Shown piece after piece: positions 1 to 8,600 of a DNA stretch of 62,990 nucleotides (position 1 is its first letter; each line of letters starts with the position of its first letter). The stretch covers positions 1 through 62,990 of the forward strand of contig CAZOAR010000013.1 in the NCBI GenBank assembly GCA_964577985.1, written 5' to 3'. Both the position numbers and the translations under genes were made by a program. Source of the stretch: CAZOAR01 sp964577985 (GTDB lineage Bacteria > Gemmatimonadota > CAZMKB01 > CAZNLH01). The notes beneath the pieces are model-generated. The model saw only the letters and a list, made by a program, of their open reading frames with translations. It was not told where the DNA came from and did not search any database.

Positions 1-23
1 TCCGATCTCCCCCGCGGCATACA

Positions 24-90
24 TGTCATTCCGGCTTGTCCGGAATCTGCCTCATTGCACGCCGGTATCCCCGACAAGCGGGAATGGCAT
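24..90. repeat. Palindromic intergenic repeat, copy 1
   Basis: Two imperfect inverted arms face each other: 25-47 reads GTCATTCCGGCTTGTCCGG followed by AATC, and the reverse complement of 65-88 begins GCCATTCCCGCTTGTCGGGG. A second copy with the same arm lies at 37227-37326. The form (short palindromic unit between genes, degenerate arms) is that of a dispersed intergenic repeat. The rest of 1-461 shows no gene I can support. Confidence 0.6.
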
Positions 91-461
91 ATCCTCTGAC
101 AGCCATCTGTACCACCAACAAGATTCATAGAGACTTACCCGGATTTCCGGGGCAACTCCCGAATTCGGGTAGTCGGTGGCATCGAGGCAGCGCTCAGAAG
201 GTGGAACAAAATCGATTATCTGGTTTTTAACAGGAGATTTTATTTCATGGCACGTCTTTTTCAACGCCTGCCGGCATTGACGCCTGGAGGGATTGCCTAT
301 AGTGGATTGATCGTGAGAGATTTGCAGCCGCCTTTAACTACTCAATGAGCCTGCTCCCGCCGGGTTATTATCCTGACAACAAGTGAAACCTGTAACTCAA
401 TTGCTGACAGCGATATGTGCGGCTGTCGTCCATACATTCGAGGCAGAAGAAGGAGAACCGT

Positions 462-1397
462 ATGATCAAGATCGACAAACTGACCAAATACTTCGGCGAG
501 ACCTGCGCGGTGGACGGGATCAGCCTGGAGATCAGGAAAGGGGAGATCCTCGGGCTGCTGGGCCCCAATGGCGCAGGAAAGACGACCACGATGAGGATCC
601 TCACATGTTATCTCGAACCGACAGCGGGAAACGTGACGATTAAGGATTTCAGCATCTACGATCACTCGCTGGAGATCAAGAAGTTGATCGGGTATCTGCC
701 GGAGTCCGCTCCGATTTACCCGGACATGCTCGTTTACGATTATCTGCAGTTCGTGGCCGATATCCGCAAACTCGAGGGTGAGAGAAAACTCTCGAGAATC
801 AAGGAGCTCGTCTCCCTGTGCGGTCTGCACGATGTAATGCACAGGCCCGTTCACGAGCTTTCGAAAGGATACAAGCAGAGGGTTGGACTCGCCCACGCCA
901 TGATGAACAACCCCGAGATCCTCATCCTCGACGAGCCCACATCAGGACTCGACCCGAACCAGATTGTGGAGATCCGGAACATCGTCAAGGCGATAGGGAG
1001 AGAGAAGACGATCATCATCTCCACGCACATCCTCAGTGAGGCGGAGGCCACGTGTGACAGGGTCGTTATTATAGACAAGGGCAGTATCGTGGCAGACGGA
1101 GCGATGGACGCGCTGAAGAAGGAAGCGGGCCATGAATACGTCGTCAATATCTCTCTACGTCATGGCGATTTCAACAAGGTGAAAGACTCGTTCCTCGTAC
1201 TCAAAGGGGTCGATGACGCGCTCCTCACCAGCTCAGACGAGGGTGCTGTCGATTTCTGCCTGTCTTGTTCCGGTGACAGGGACCTGCGCCCTGACATCTA
1301 TGAAATTATCAAGAAGAATGACTGGCCTCTTCTGGAATTCCACAGGGAGTCGAGGACGCTGGAAAACGTATTTCGGGAATTGACAAAGGAGAGGTGA
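462..1397 (+). CDS. ABC transporter ATP-binding protein (GldA-like)
   Basis: Cytoplasmic ATPase of an ABC-2 type transporter, 311 residues. Walker A GPNGAGKT is at residues 34-41, the signature LSKGY at 133-137 and Walker B ILILDE at 153-158. The start at 462 is chosen because AAGGAG lies just upstream; an in-frame ATG at 417 has no such site. It is the first gene of a four-gene operon; the permease begins one base after its stop region. The set of ATPase, permease and large GldG-like protein matches the GldA/GldF/GldG arrangement known from gliding bacteria. Homologues are widespread in non-gliding organisms, so the substrate is not known and gliding is not implied. Confidence 0.9.
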   Translation: MIKIDKLTKYFGETCAVDGISLEIRKGEILGLLGPNGAGKTTTMRILTCYLEPTAGNVTIKDFSIYDHSLEIKKLIGYLPESAPIYPDMLVYDYLQFVADIRKLEGERKLSRIKELVSLCGLHDVMHRPVHELSKGYKQRVGLAHAMMNNPEILILDEPTSGLDPNQIVEIRNIVKAIGREKTIIISTHILSEAEATCDRVVIIDKGSIVADGAMDALKKEAGHEYVVNISLRHGDFNKVKDSFLVLKGVDDALLTSSDEGAVDFCLSCSGDRDLRPDIYEIIKKNDWPLLEFHRESRTLENVFRELTKER

Positions 1398-1398
1398 T

Positions 1399-2103
1399 AT
1401 GGAAAACACGGCGTACATCTTCAGAAAGGAATTCAAGGGCTACTTCGTGTCACCGATAGCCTATATCGTGATCACGATCTTTCTGGTCCTGTCCGGGTGG
1501 TTCTTCTTCTCCACCTTTTTCCTTTACAGCCAGGCGGAGCTGAGGAACTTCTTCACCCTTCTGCCGGTTATCTTTTCGTTCATCATTCCGGCGATCACGA
1601 TGCGGCTCTTCTCCGAGGAGCTCAACACCGGCTCATATGAGCTTCTTCTGACCATGCCGGTCACCTCACTCGACATAATTCTCGGCAAGTTCCTGGCGGC
1701 GATCGCGTTTGTGGGCCTCATGCTCCTTCCCACGATCTCCTACGCGGTGATGATATCGTTCATAGGAGAACTCGACTGGGGGCCGGTAATCGGCGGATAC
1801 GTGGGCTCTATCCTGCTGGGCGGCGCTTTTTCGGCCGTCGGGATCTTCGCCTCATCGCTCACCCGCAACCAGATCATTGCGTTCATAATAGGGATGACAA
1901 TCTGCTTCACACTGACGCTGCTCGACAAGATGCTCTTTTTTCTCCCCGAATCCATTCTCGGCACGCTGCAGTTTCTGGGAGCCGATTTCCACTTCCAGAA
2001 CGTCTCAAGAGGCATCCTGGACTCGAGGGACATAATATATTTCCTGAGTATCGGGTTCGTGATGCTCTACGCCACCAATCTCGTCATCAGGGAAAAGAAA
2101 TAA
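1399..2103 (+). CDS. ABC-2 type permease (GldF-like)
   Basis: Integral membrane subunit of the same transporter, 234 residues, with about six hydrophobic segments. The region around residues 65-80 carries the conserved ABC-2 pattern in which a membrane segment is followed by 'EELNTGSYELLLTMPV', typical of GldF/NosY-like permeases. It follows the ATPase with no real gap and ends four bases before the next start region, so translation is probably coupled. Substrate unknown. Confidence 0.88.
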   Translation: MENTAYIFRKEFKGYFVSPIAYIVITIFLVLSGWFFFSTFFLYSQAELRNFFTLLPVIFSFIIPAITMRLFSEELNTGSYELLLTMPVTSLDIILGKFLAAIAFVGLMLLPTISYAVMISFIGELDWGPVIGGYVGSILLGGAFSAVGIFASSLTRNQIIAFIIGMTICFTLTLLDKMLFFLPESILGTLQFLGADFHFQNVSRGILDSRDIIYFLSIGFVMLYATNLVIREKK

Positions 2104-2112
2104 GGAGTGGTC

Positions 2113-4293
2113 ATGAGAAAGAAGATAAGCCTGAGCAAGTATTACAAGTTCATTGTCTACCTGGCCGTCGTAGTCCTGATCAACCTGGCTGGCATTACCC
2201 TCTTTGCCAGGATGGACCTGACGGAGAACAACATCTATTCACTCTCCGACGTTAGTGAACAGGTGGTGGCGACGCTGTCCGAACCGCTGACGATCAAGGT
2301 CTTCTTCAGCAGGGACCTGCCGGCGCCATACAACAATGTCGAGCGCTATCTCCGCGACCTGCTCGACGAGTACGCTGTCTCGGGCGGACGTTATTTCAAC
2401 TATCAGTTCTACGAGATCTCGGGCGAGGAGGACGCGAAATCGAAAGAAAATCAGGACCTCGCCGGGAACTACGGGATCTACCCGATACAGTTGCAGAGCA
2501 TAGAGCATGACGAGGTGAAGTTTCAGAAGGCATACATGGGCATGGTCCTGATCCATGGCGATATTATCGAGAAGATCCCGACCATAACGTCGACGGACAA
2601 CCTGGAATATCAGATCACCTCTTCTATCAGGAAGATGAACAACAAGATAAGCGCTCTTCTGCGTCTGGATGACAAGATAGAGGTCAAGCTGTTCCTCTCC
2701 TCGTCGCTTCAGGCGGTCGGTCCGTATATGGACCTTCAGGGCCTCCCGGAGTTGCCCGGAAAGATCGAGGAGGTCGTCGACAAGCTCAACGAGAAGAACT
2801 ACGGCAGACTTGCATTCTCTCATCTCGATCCCACCCTGCGTCCGGAGGACGAGAAGGAGGCGGATGACCACGACATTCTCTCTCTCCAGTGGAAGGATTT
2901 CAAGGATCGCCGGGGCCAGGACATCAAGGGTGACAGAGGATACGCCGGCCTTATTGTCGAGCATGGGGACCGGTCCGAAGAGATCCAGGTACTCAGGGTC
3001 ATGCGCATACCGATCTTTGGCACACAATACAAGCTGATGGACCCGGAGGAGCTCGAGACAGCGCTGAATGGAGCCGTGGAGAATGTAATCGACATAAACG
3101 AGAAGATAGGCTATCTCGCCGACCATGGAACGCCTCCCCTCAATAGTGGGTTTTCAATGCCGGGACAGCAGCAGGATGAGGAGTCGCTCGGCAACTTCGA
3201 TAAACTGGTCTCGGAGGATTATTCGGTATCCGAGGTCAGGCTCAAGGACGAGGGGATCCCTGACGACCTCTCCTTCCTGATGATCGCAGGGGCGAAAAAG
3301 ACTTTCACCGATTATGAACTGTATCAGATCGACCAGTTCCTGATGAAGGGAAAGAGCCTGGCAATCTTTCTCGATGCCTTCAATGAGGTCCAGTTGCCCG
3401 GACAGCAGAATCGGATGAACCAGAAACCGATATACATGCCTCTCAAGACAGGGCTGGAGAAGTTGCTCGATAACTACGGCCTCTCTCTCAAGGAGTCGAT
3501 CATACTGGATGAGAACTGCTTCAAGCAGAGAGTGCCCCAGATGTATGGAGGAGGTGAGAGGCCCTTCTACTTCGCGCCGGTTGTGAAGAATGAATTCATC
3601 AACAAGGACAGGCCTTTTCTCGAGAACATCAAAGGGCTGGTAATGTTGAAGCCTTCACCGGTGGAGATCGATGAGCAGAAGATGGAAGAGGATGGGCTCG
3701 AGGCCACCAGGCTCTTCGCATCGTCCGAACGATCGTGGGAGATGGCGGGGAAGATAGACCTGAACCCCATGATGATGAGTCCACCGGCGGATGAGGATGA
3801 GTTCGAGAGCATGCCCATGGCGTATGTAGTTGAGGGCTCGTTCCCCAGCTACTTCGCCGGCCAGCCGATACCCGAGAAAGAGGAAGGGGTCAGTGAAGAG
3901 GACTCGTCCGGGACGACGGAAGAGGCTGGTGTGAACATGTCGGAGATCAAGGGTGAGGGTGTGACGATCGAGAAGGGGAAGCCGGGCAGGATATTTCTCA
4001 TCGGGACCTCTGAAATCATAAAGGACAATATCCTGGATGAAGATGGCAAGAGCCCGAACGCGCAATTTGTCCTGAACGTCATCGACTATCTGAACGGCAG
4101 GGAGGGTAACGCCGTCATGCGGAGCAAGACACAGCGCTTCAACCCGCTGCGTGACATCGGACCCGGGGCCAAGACAGCGATAAAAACCTCTAACATAGCC
4201 GGGCTTCCGCTTCTGGTCATCTTTGCCGGCCTCATCGTCTGGCTGAGGCGAACGTCCAGGAAACGGACCATCCAGGAGATATTCAGGAAATAG
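2113..4293 (+). CDS. GldG-like ABC transporter auxiliary protein
   Basis: 726-residue protein with one N-terminal membrane segment (about residues 12-30), a large extracytoplasmic part and one C-terminal membrane segment just before the end. After the first segment comes the 'DLTENNIYSLS' stretch characteristic of GldG-type proteins. Residues about 595-625 form an acidic, low-complexity stretch rich in Glu and Ser. Start at the ATG at 2113, with AAGGAG ahead of it; a GTG at 2107 lies too close to that site. In Bacteroidota GldG works with GldA and GldF; here it probably forms the periplasmic part of the exporter. Confidence 0.85.
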   Translation: MRKKISLSKYYKFIVYLAVVVLINLAGITLFARMDLTENNIYSLSDVSEQVVATLSEPLTIKVFFSRDLPAPYNNVERYLRDLLDEYAVSGGRYFNYQFYEISGEEDAKSKENQDLAGNYGIYPIQLQSIEHDEVKFQKAYMGMVLIHGDIIEKIPTITSTDNLEYQITSSIRKMNNKISALLRLDDKIEVKLFLSSSLQAVGPYMDLQGLPELPGKIEEVVDKLNEKNYGRLAFSHLDPTLRPEDEKEADDHDILSLQWKDFKDRRGQDIKGDRGYAGLIVEHGDRSEEIQVLRVMRIPIFGTQYKLMDPEELETALNGAVENVIDINEKIGYLADHGTPPLNSGFSMPGQQQDEESLGNFDKLVSEDYSVSEVRLKDEGIPDDLSFLMIAGAKKTFTDYELYQIDQFLMKGKSLAIFLDAFNEVQLPGQQNRMNQKPIYMPLKTGLEKLLDNYGLSLKESIILDENCFKQRVPQMYGGGERPFYFAPVVKNEFINKDRPFLENIKGLVMLKPSPVEIDEQKMEEDGLEATRLFASSERSWEMAGKIDLNPMMMSPPADEDEFESMPMAYVVEGSFPSYFAGQPIPEKEEGVSEEDSSGTTEEAGVNMSEIKGEGVTIEKGKPGRIFLIGTSEIIKDNILDEDGKSPNAQFVLNVIDYLNGREGNAVMRSKTQRFNPLRDIGPGAKTAIKTSNIAGLPLLVIFAGLIVWLRRTSRKRTIQEIFRK

Positions 4294-4315
4294 CCCGGAA
4301 GGAGTGAAGATTACA

Positions 4316-5269
4316 ATGAAGAAGGAATACATCGTTCTCGCGGTTCTGATAGTCGCGCTGACCGGCTACGTCGCCACTCGACACAGTGGAAAGACTCACT
4401 ACGAGCTGCCCGTTGTGGGGGAGATCAACAAGGATGATATCTCAAAGATAGAGGTGAAGGGTGGGGAATCGGGGTTTTCGCTCGCCAGAGATGATGACCG
4501 CTGGCGCCTCGACCCGGAGGGGTATCGAGCCGATGAGACGCAGGCGGACGACATAGTGGACGAAGTCACAGGGCTCAAACTCACGGCGCTCGCGTCCGAG
4601 TCGAAGAACTACACCATCTACGAGCTCGAAGAGGGAAAAAGAATCGACGTCACGGCCTACGACGGGGAGAACGTGCTGCGCAAGTTCAGCATTGGCAAGA
4701 CGGCGGACTCGCACAGGCACACGTTCGTGATGCTCGACGGTGATTACCGGGTCTATCATGCTGAAGGAAATATGAAGGGCAAGTTTACGAAGTCTGTCTC
4801 TCAACTCCGTGACAAGCAGGTCATGAAGATCGACGAGGAGGTCGCCCAGCTTACGATCAAGAAGGGTCCGGAAGAGATTACGCTCTTCAAGGCGGCTGAA
4901 TCATTCCCTGCGGGCCTGACCGACAGCACGGCGGTTGAGGAAGAGGCTCCGCCCGAAGAAGCAGGGCCCAGGTGGGCGACTGACGACGGTAAGCCCGCCA
5001 AGGATAAGGGGGTGGAAGAGGTCATAAAAACCGTCTCGAATCTTCGGTGCGGGGAGTATATAGAAGACAAAACGAAGGAAGACTTCTCCTCACCGTCCTT
5101 TACCCTCACCCTGAAGGGGGCGGAGACATACACCCTTTCCCTCTTCGAGCAGGTGGACAAGAAGTACCAGGCGGTCTCGTCATACAACGACTATCCATTC
5201 CTGCTTCCAGAGTGGCAGGCGAAAAGGATCATGAAAGATCCCGCCAGTCTGCTGGAGGAGGAAGGATAG
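4316..5269 (+). CDS. DUF4340 domain protein
   Basis: 317-residue membrane-anchored protein: an N-terminal hydrophobic segment (about residues 5-20), then repeated beta-rich modules with the 'I..i.v.....l.r.dd.W.l' pattern of DUF4340. DUF4340 genes habitually follow gldG-like genes, as here, with 22 bases between them. This suggests an accessory periplasmic part of the transporter. GGAAGGAG precedes the start; a GTG at 4304 is an alternative. Molecular function is not known. Confidence 0.8.
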   Translation: MKKEYIVLAVLIVALTGYVATRHSGKTHYELPVVGEINKDDISKIEVKGGESGFSLARDDDRWRLDPEGYRADETQADDIVDEVTGLKLTALASESKNYTIYELEEGKRIDVTAYDGENVLRKFSIGKTADSHRHTFVMLDGDYRVYHAEGNMKGKFTKSVSQLRDKQVMKIDEEVAQLTIKKGPEEITLFKAAESFPAGLTDSTAVEEEAPPEEAGPRWATDDGKPAKDKGVEEVIKTVSNLRCGEYIEDKTKEDFSSPSFTLTLKGAETYTLSLFEQVDKKYQAVSSYNDYPFLLPEWQAKRIMKDPASLLEEEG

Positions 5270-5562
5270 GTGCCCTGGTGTCTGCTGATCCCCGCACGAA
5301 TCATTTCATCCCGGGTAGTGGTCAGCATCGCCGGAACATTCGTTGTGGCTTGATGTATCGACGCCAATAGCTAAGCTCGATAGCGCGCATATCCGGGTGC
5401 AGTGCTTGTTGCTTCAGGCCCGCCAGGGGTTTCCACTGCATCCGTGTGACGCCTCTCCGCACTCTCCACATCACTTCTGAGGCCGCATTTCAAACCCTGC
5501 GCTGAAAGATTTTCACCATTCTCGAGGAGAAAGAGGAAGATTGCGCCAGAGGCCGTGGATGC
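5270..5562. other. Intergenic stretch without recognisable gene
   Basis: About 290 bases between the transporter operon and the promoter of the kinase gene. Short open frames here lack ribosome sites and look like chance. No clear terminator hairpin with a T-run was found after 5269. Confidence 0.5.
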
Positions 5563-5591
5563 TTGACAGGCTCACGGGGCTGTGGTACTCT
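5563..5591 (+). promoter_or_regulatory. Candidate sigma70-type promoter for the kinase-activator gene
   Basis: TTGACA at 5563-5568, 17-base spacer, TACTCT at 5586-5591. The -35 is perfect and the -10 is weak. The expected start of transcription is about 25 bases before the ATG at 5622. Confidence 0.45.
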
Positions 5592-5621
5592 ATGGACTGA
5601 CCAGGAGCCCCAGGAGAGCGC

Positions 5622-8600
5622 ATGAAACCTGAATCAGTCTGTGATCGTTACAAGATCCTCGAAAGACTTGGCACCGGGGAGAGTTGTGCAGTCCACAAGG
5701 TCCAGGATCTATCCTCCGGGGAGATGCTGGCGCTGAAGATCCTCCTCGATGGAGACGGAGAAAAGAGCAGGAGCCTCGAACGCGAGTTTCTCCGCCTTCA
5801 GGAGATAGATCATCCCTTCTATCCAAGGGCCTTTGACTTTGGAATTGAGTCGGATGGAAGGCCCTTCTTCACCATGGAGTACGCGGAAGGCCTGGATCTA
5901 GCCGCATTTGTGCAGAAGGACAAGGCGCTGACCGGACTACCAGGGCTCGTGATCTCTATCTGCTTCGCCTTAAGGTGTCTCCACAACCGCGGAATGGTGC
6001 ACGGTGACCTCAAGCCACAGAATATGCGGGTAAAGGAGGCCGCGGCAGAAGGTTCCCTGCCGGAGGTCAAGATACTGGATCTCGGTCTTTCGAGGCCGTT
6101 TTACCGGGGCGAAGGGCGGGAATTCAGCGGGACGGTCAGTTATCTCGCGCCGGAGATTGTACTTGGAGAAGATATCGACAATCGATCTGACATATACTCC
6201 CTCGGCATATCCTTATATGAGGCGCTTACAGGCCGGCTCCCGCATACAGGCGCGAAGATGGATGTGGTGAAGCAGGTCATATCCGGCGATATCCCTCCAA
6301 TCGGCGGTGTGCGTGGCGATATCCCGGGTTTTCTGGCGGAACTGATCGATTCCATGGTGTCCTCGCGGCCCGCTGACAGACCGGCGAGGGTCGAGAAGAT
6401 CATCACCGCTCTGCAGGAGAATGGTGTGTGGAGCGATTCCTGCCAGGGAAAACCCGTCTTTGCCTCACCTGCTCTCTTGAGGAGCGAGGATATTTCGAAT
6501 AAACTCGCGGGGTTGGGTTGTAAAGAGGTGGAGGACACAGGGATAAGGATGCGCCTGATCGGCGGAGCAGAGGGAAGCGGGAAGTCGTCACTGATGAGGC
6601 GTCTCAAATCTGAAAAACAGGTGAAGGGAGTAACAACCTGCTGGATTGCAGGTGACCTACAGGAAGAGCCCTTTGCGGCGTTCAAGAGGCTGGCCAGGAC
6701 GATCGACCCCGCAGGATATTGCACGGAATCGGGAGAAGACATCCTGGACAGGCTTGACTATGAAGGGGTCAGAGTCGTGGTGAAAGACCTCGTCGACAAG
6801 ATGAATGGCAGGCGGGTCGCCTTCTTTATAGATGACGCCGAAGTTCTGGATGGGGCCTCTCTCATTTCATTGAAGCTCCTCCTGCTCTCTCTATCCTGGG
6901 CCTCGCCCGACTGCTTTATCGCCCTGGAGAAAGGGCTGAAAAGTGTGGATGAGGACACATCCTTGTCTGGCGAGGGTTTGAAGGCGTTTCTGGCCGGGCT
7001 GGAGATCTCCATCGCCGACAGGGAAGCGTTGAAGTTGACTCGACTTTCTCACGACCAGGTGGAGGAACTCGTCCGTGGCTGCCTGGGCGACGTCGGCCGG
7101 GGACTCGACGATCTGATCGATGATCTGGAAAAGTTGACAGCGGGCAATCCGGGGCTGATAAAGAGGTTCCTCCATCTCCTGTCCGCCGAGGGTGTTCTGC
7201 GCTTCTCCGGGGGAACATGGAGCGTTGACACAGGGGCGCTAAAGGAGCTGGAGATCCCGGAGGAAGTTGATTCTCTGCTCATGGCAAAGACATCGTCACT
7301 CGATGAAGAGGAAGTCGAGATTTTGTGTGCTGCTTCTGTCCTCGGTGAAGATTTTTCTACGGGAGACCTCGCGGCTCTCGTGGGCGACCGGAATCTCGAT
7401 CGCAGGAAGGCAATGAAGCGGCTGATGAAACTGGGGGACTACCTCCTCGATTCCGGGGAGGGTAGACTTCGTTTCAATGGAAGTGTTCTGAGAGAACATT
7501 TCTACGGCAGATTGGAGGGCGAAGAGAGAAAAGCCCTCCATCGACGAGCACTTGGGATAATCCTGAGCGGGGGCCATGATGAAAGCCAGAGCTGCATCGC
7601 ACGGCACTATTATGGGTCTGGTGAACGCGAGAAGGGCATTCCTTATCTCAAGGCGGCTGTCGCGGAAGAGAAGACAAAAGGCCGCCCCTACGAAGCTCTC
7701 AAACGCCTTGAAACGTTGCGGGAATGGACTCGCGATGACAGAGAAGAGGAATTCTGGATAGCCAGAGAAACGGGAGATATACTCTTTGAATTGAGGTCCT
7801 TCCCGGCCGCAGAAGAGGAATACAGAAAAGCGATTGCCGCGGAGCAGGTCGGAGGAGGACCGTTGGAGTCGAGGTTGGCGGTCCAGGTGCAGCTTGCCAG
7901 ATCGCTGATAAGGGTCAGCGAGTTGGATGAGGCACATGATCTCCTGATGGAGACAGGAGAGAGGATGGCGTGGTCGAAAGATGTCGCGTTGACAGGGAAG
8001 GTTCAGAGAGAGCTTGGATGGATACACTTTCAGCGCGGCCAGTTCAAGTCGGCTCTCCGGTACTACAAGAAAAGCCTTGAGGTTTCTCGCAGGAATGACG
8101 ACACCCTCAATCTCCTTCATCTCTACAACGACATTGCCGTCCTGTATCAACGGACAAACGTCTGGAAGAAAGCGGACTGGTGGGTGAGAAAAGGGTTGAA
8201 GGAGGGGGAAAAGCACGCCAACCTCGAGGTGGTCGCCAACGCGTGGACCATCCATGGACAGGGTTGGAGGAAACGCGGCGACTACCGAATGGCGGAGCGC
8301 AGTTATCTCAAGGCCCTCAATATCTTCAGAGAATCGCGGGACAATTTCGGATTGGGGCTGATCTACAACGATATCGGTGAACTGTATCGTGAAAAGGGAG
8401 AGCTTGAAAGGGCGATAGAATATCACGAGAAAAGCCTCTATTTGAAGGAATTTCTCCATAATCACATAGGTGTGGCATACAGTCTGTCGAATCTTGGACT
8501 GACATACCGGGCTATGGGCAGACTCGATGAGGCGCGCGAGTTTTTCTCGCGAGGAATCGATATTCGAGTCAGGGTCGGTGATATCAGTAATGCGGCGCGA

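Noticed and set aside
36..264. Short open frames at the left edge
   Set aside because: They run through the palindromic repeat and have no start signals.
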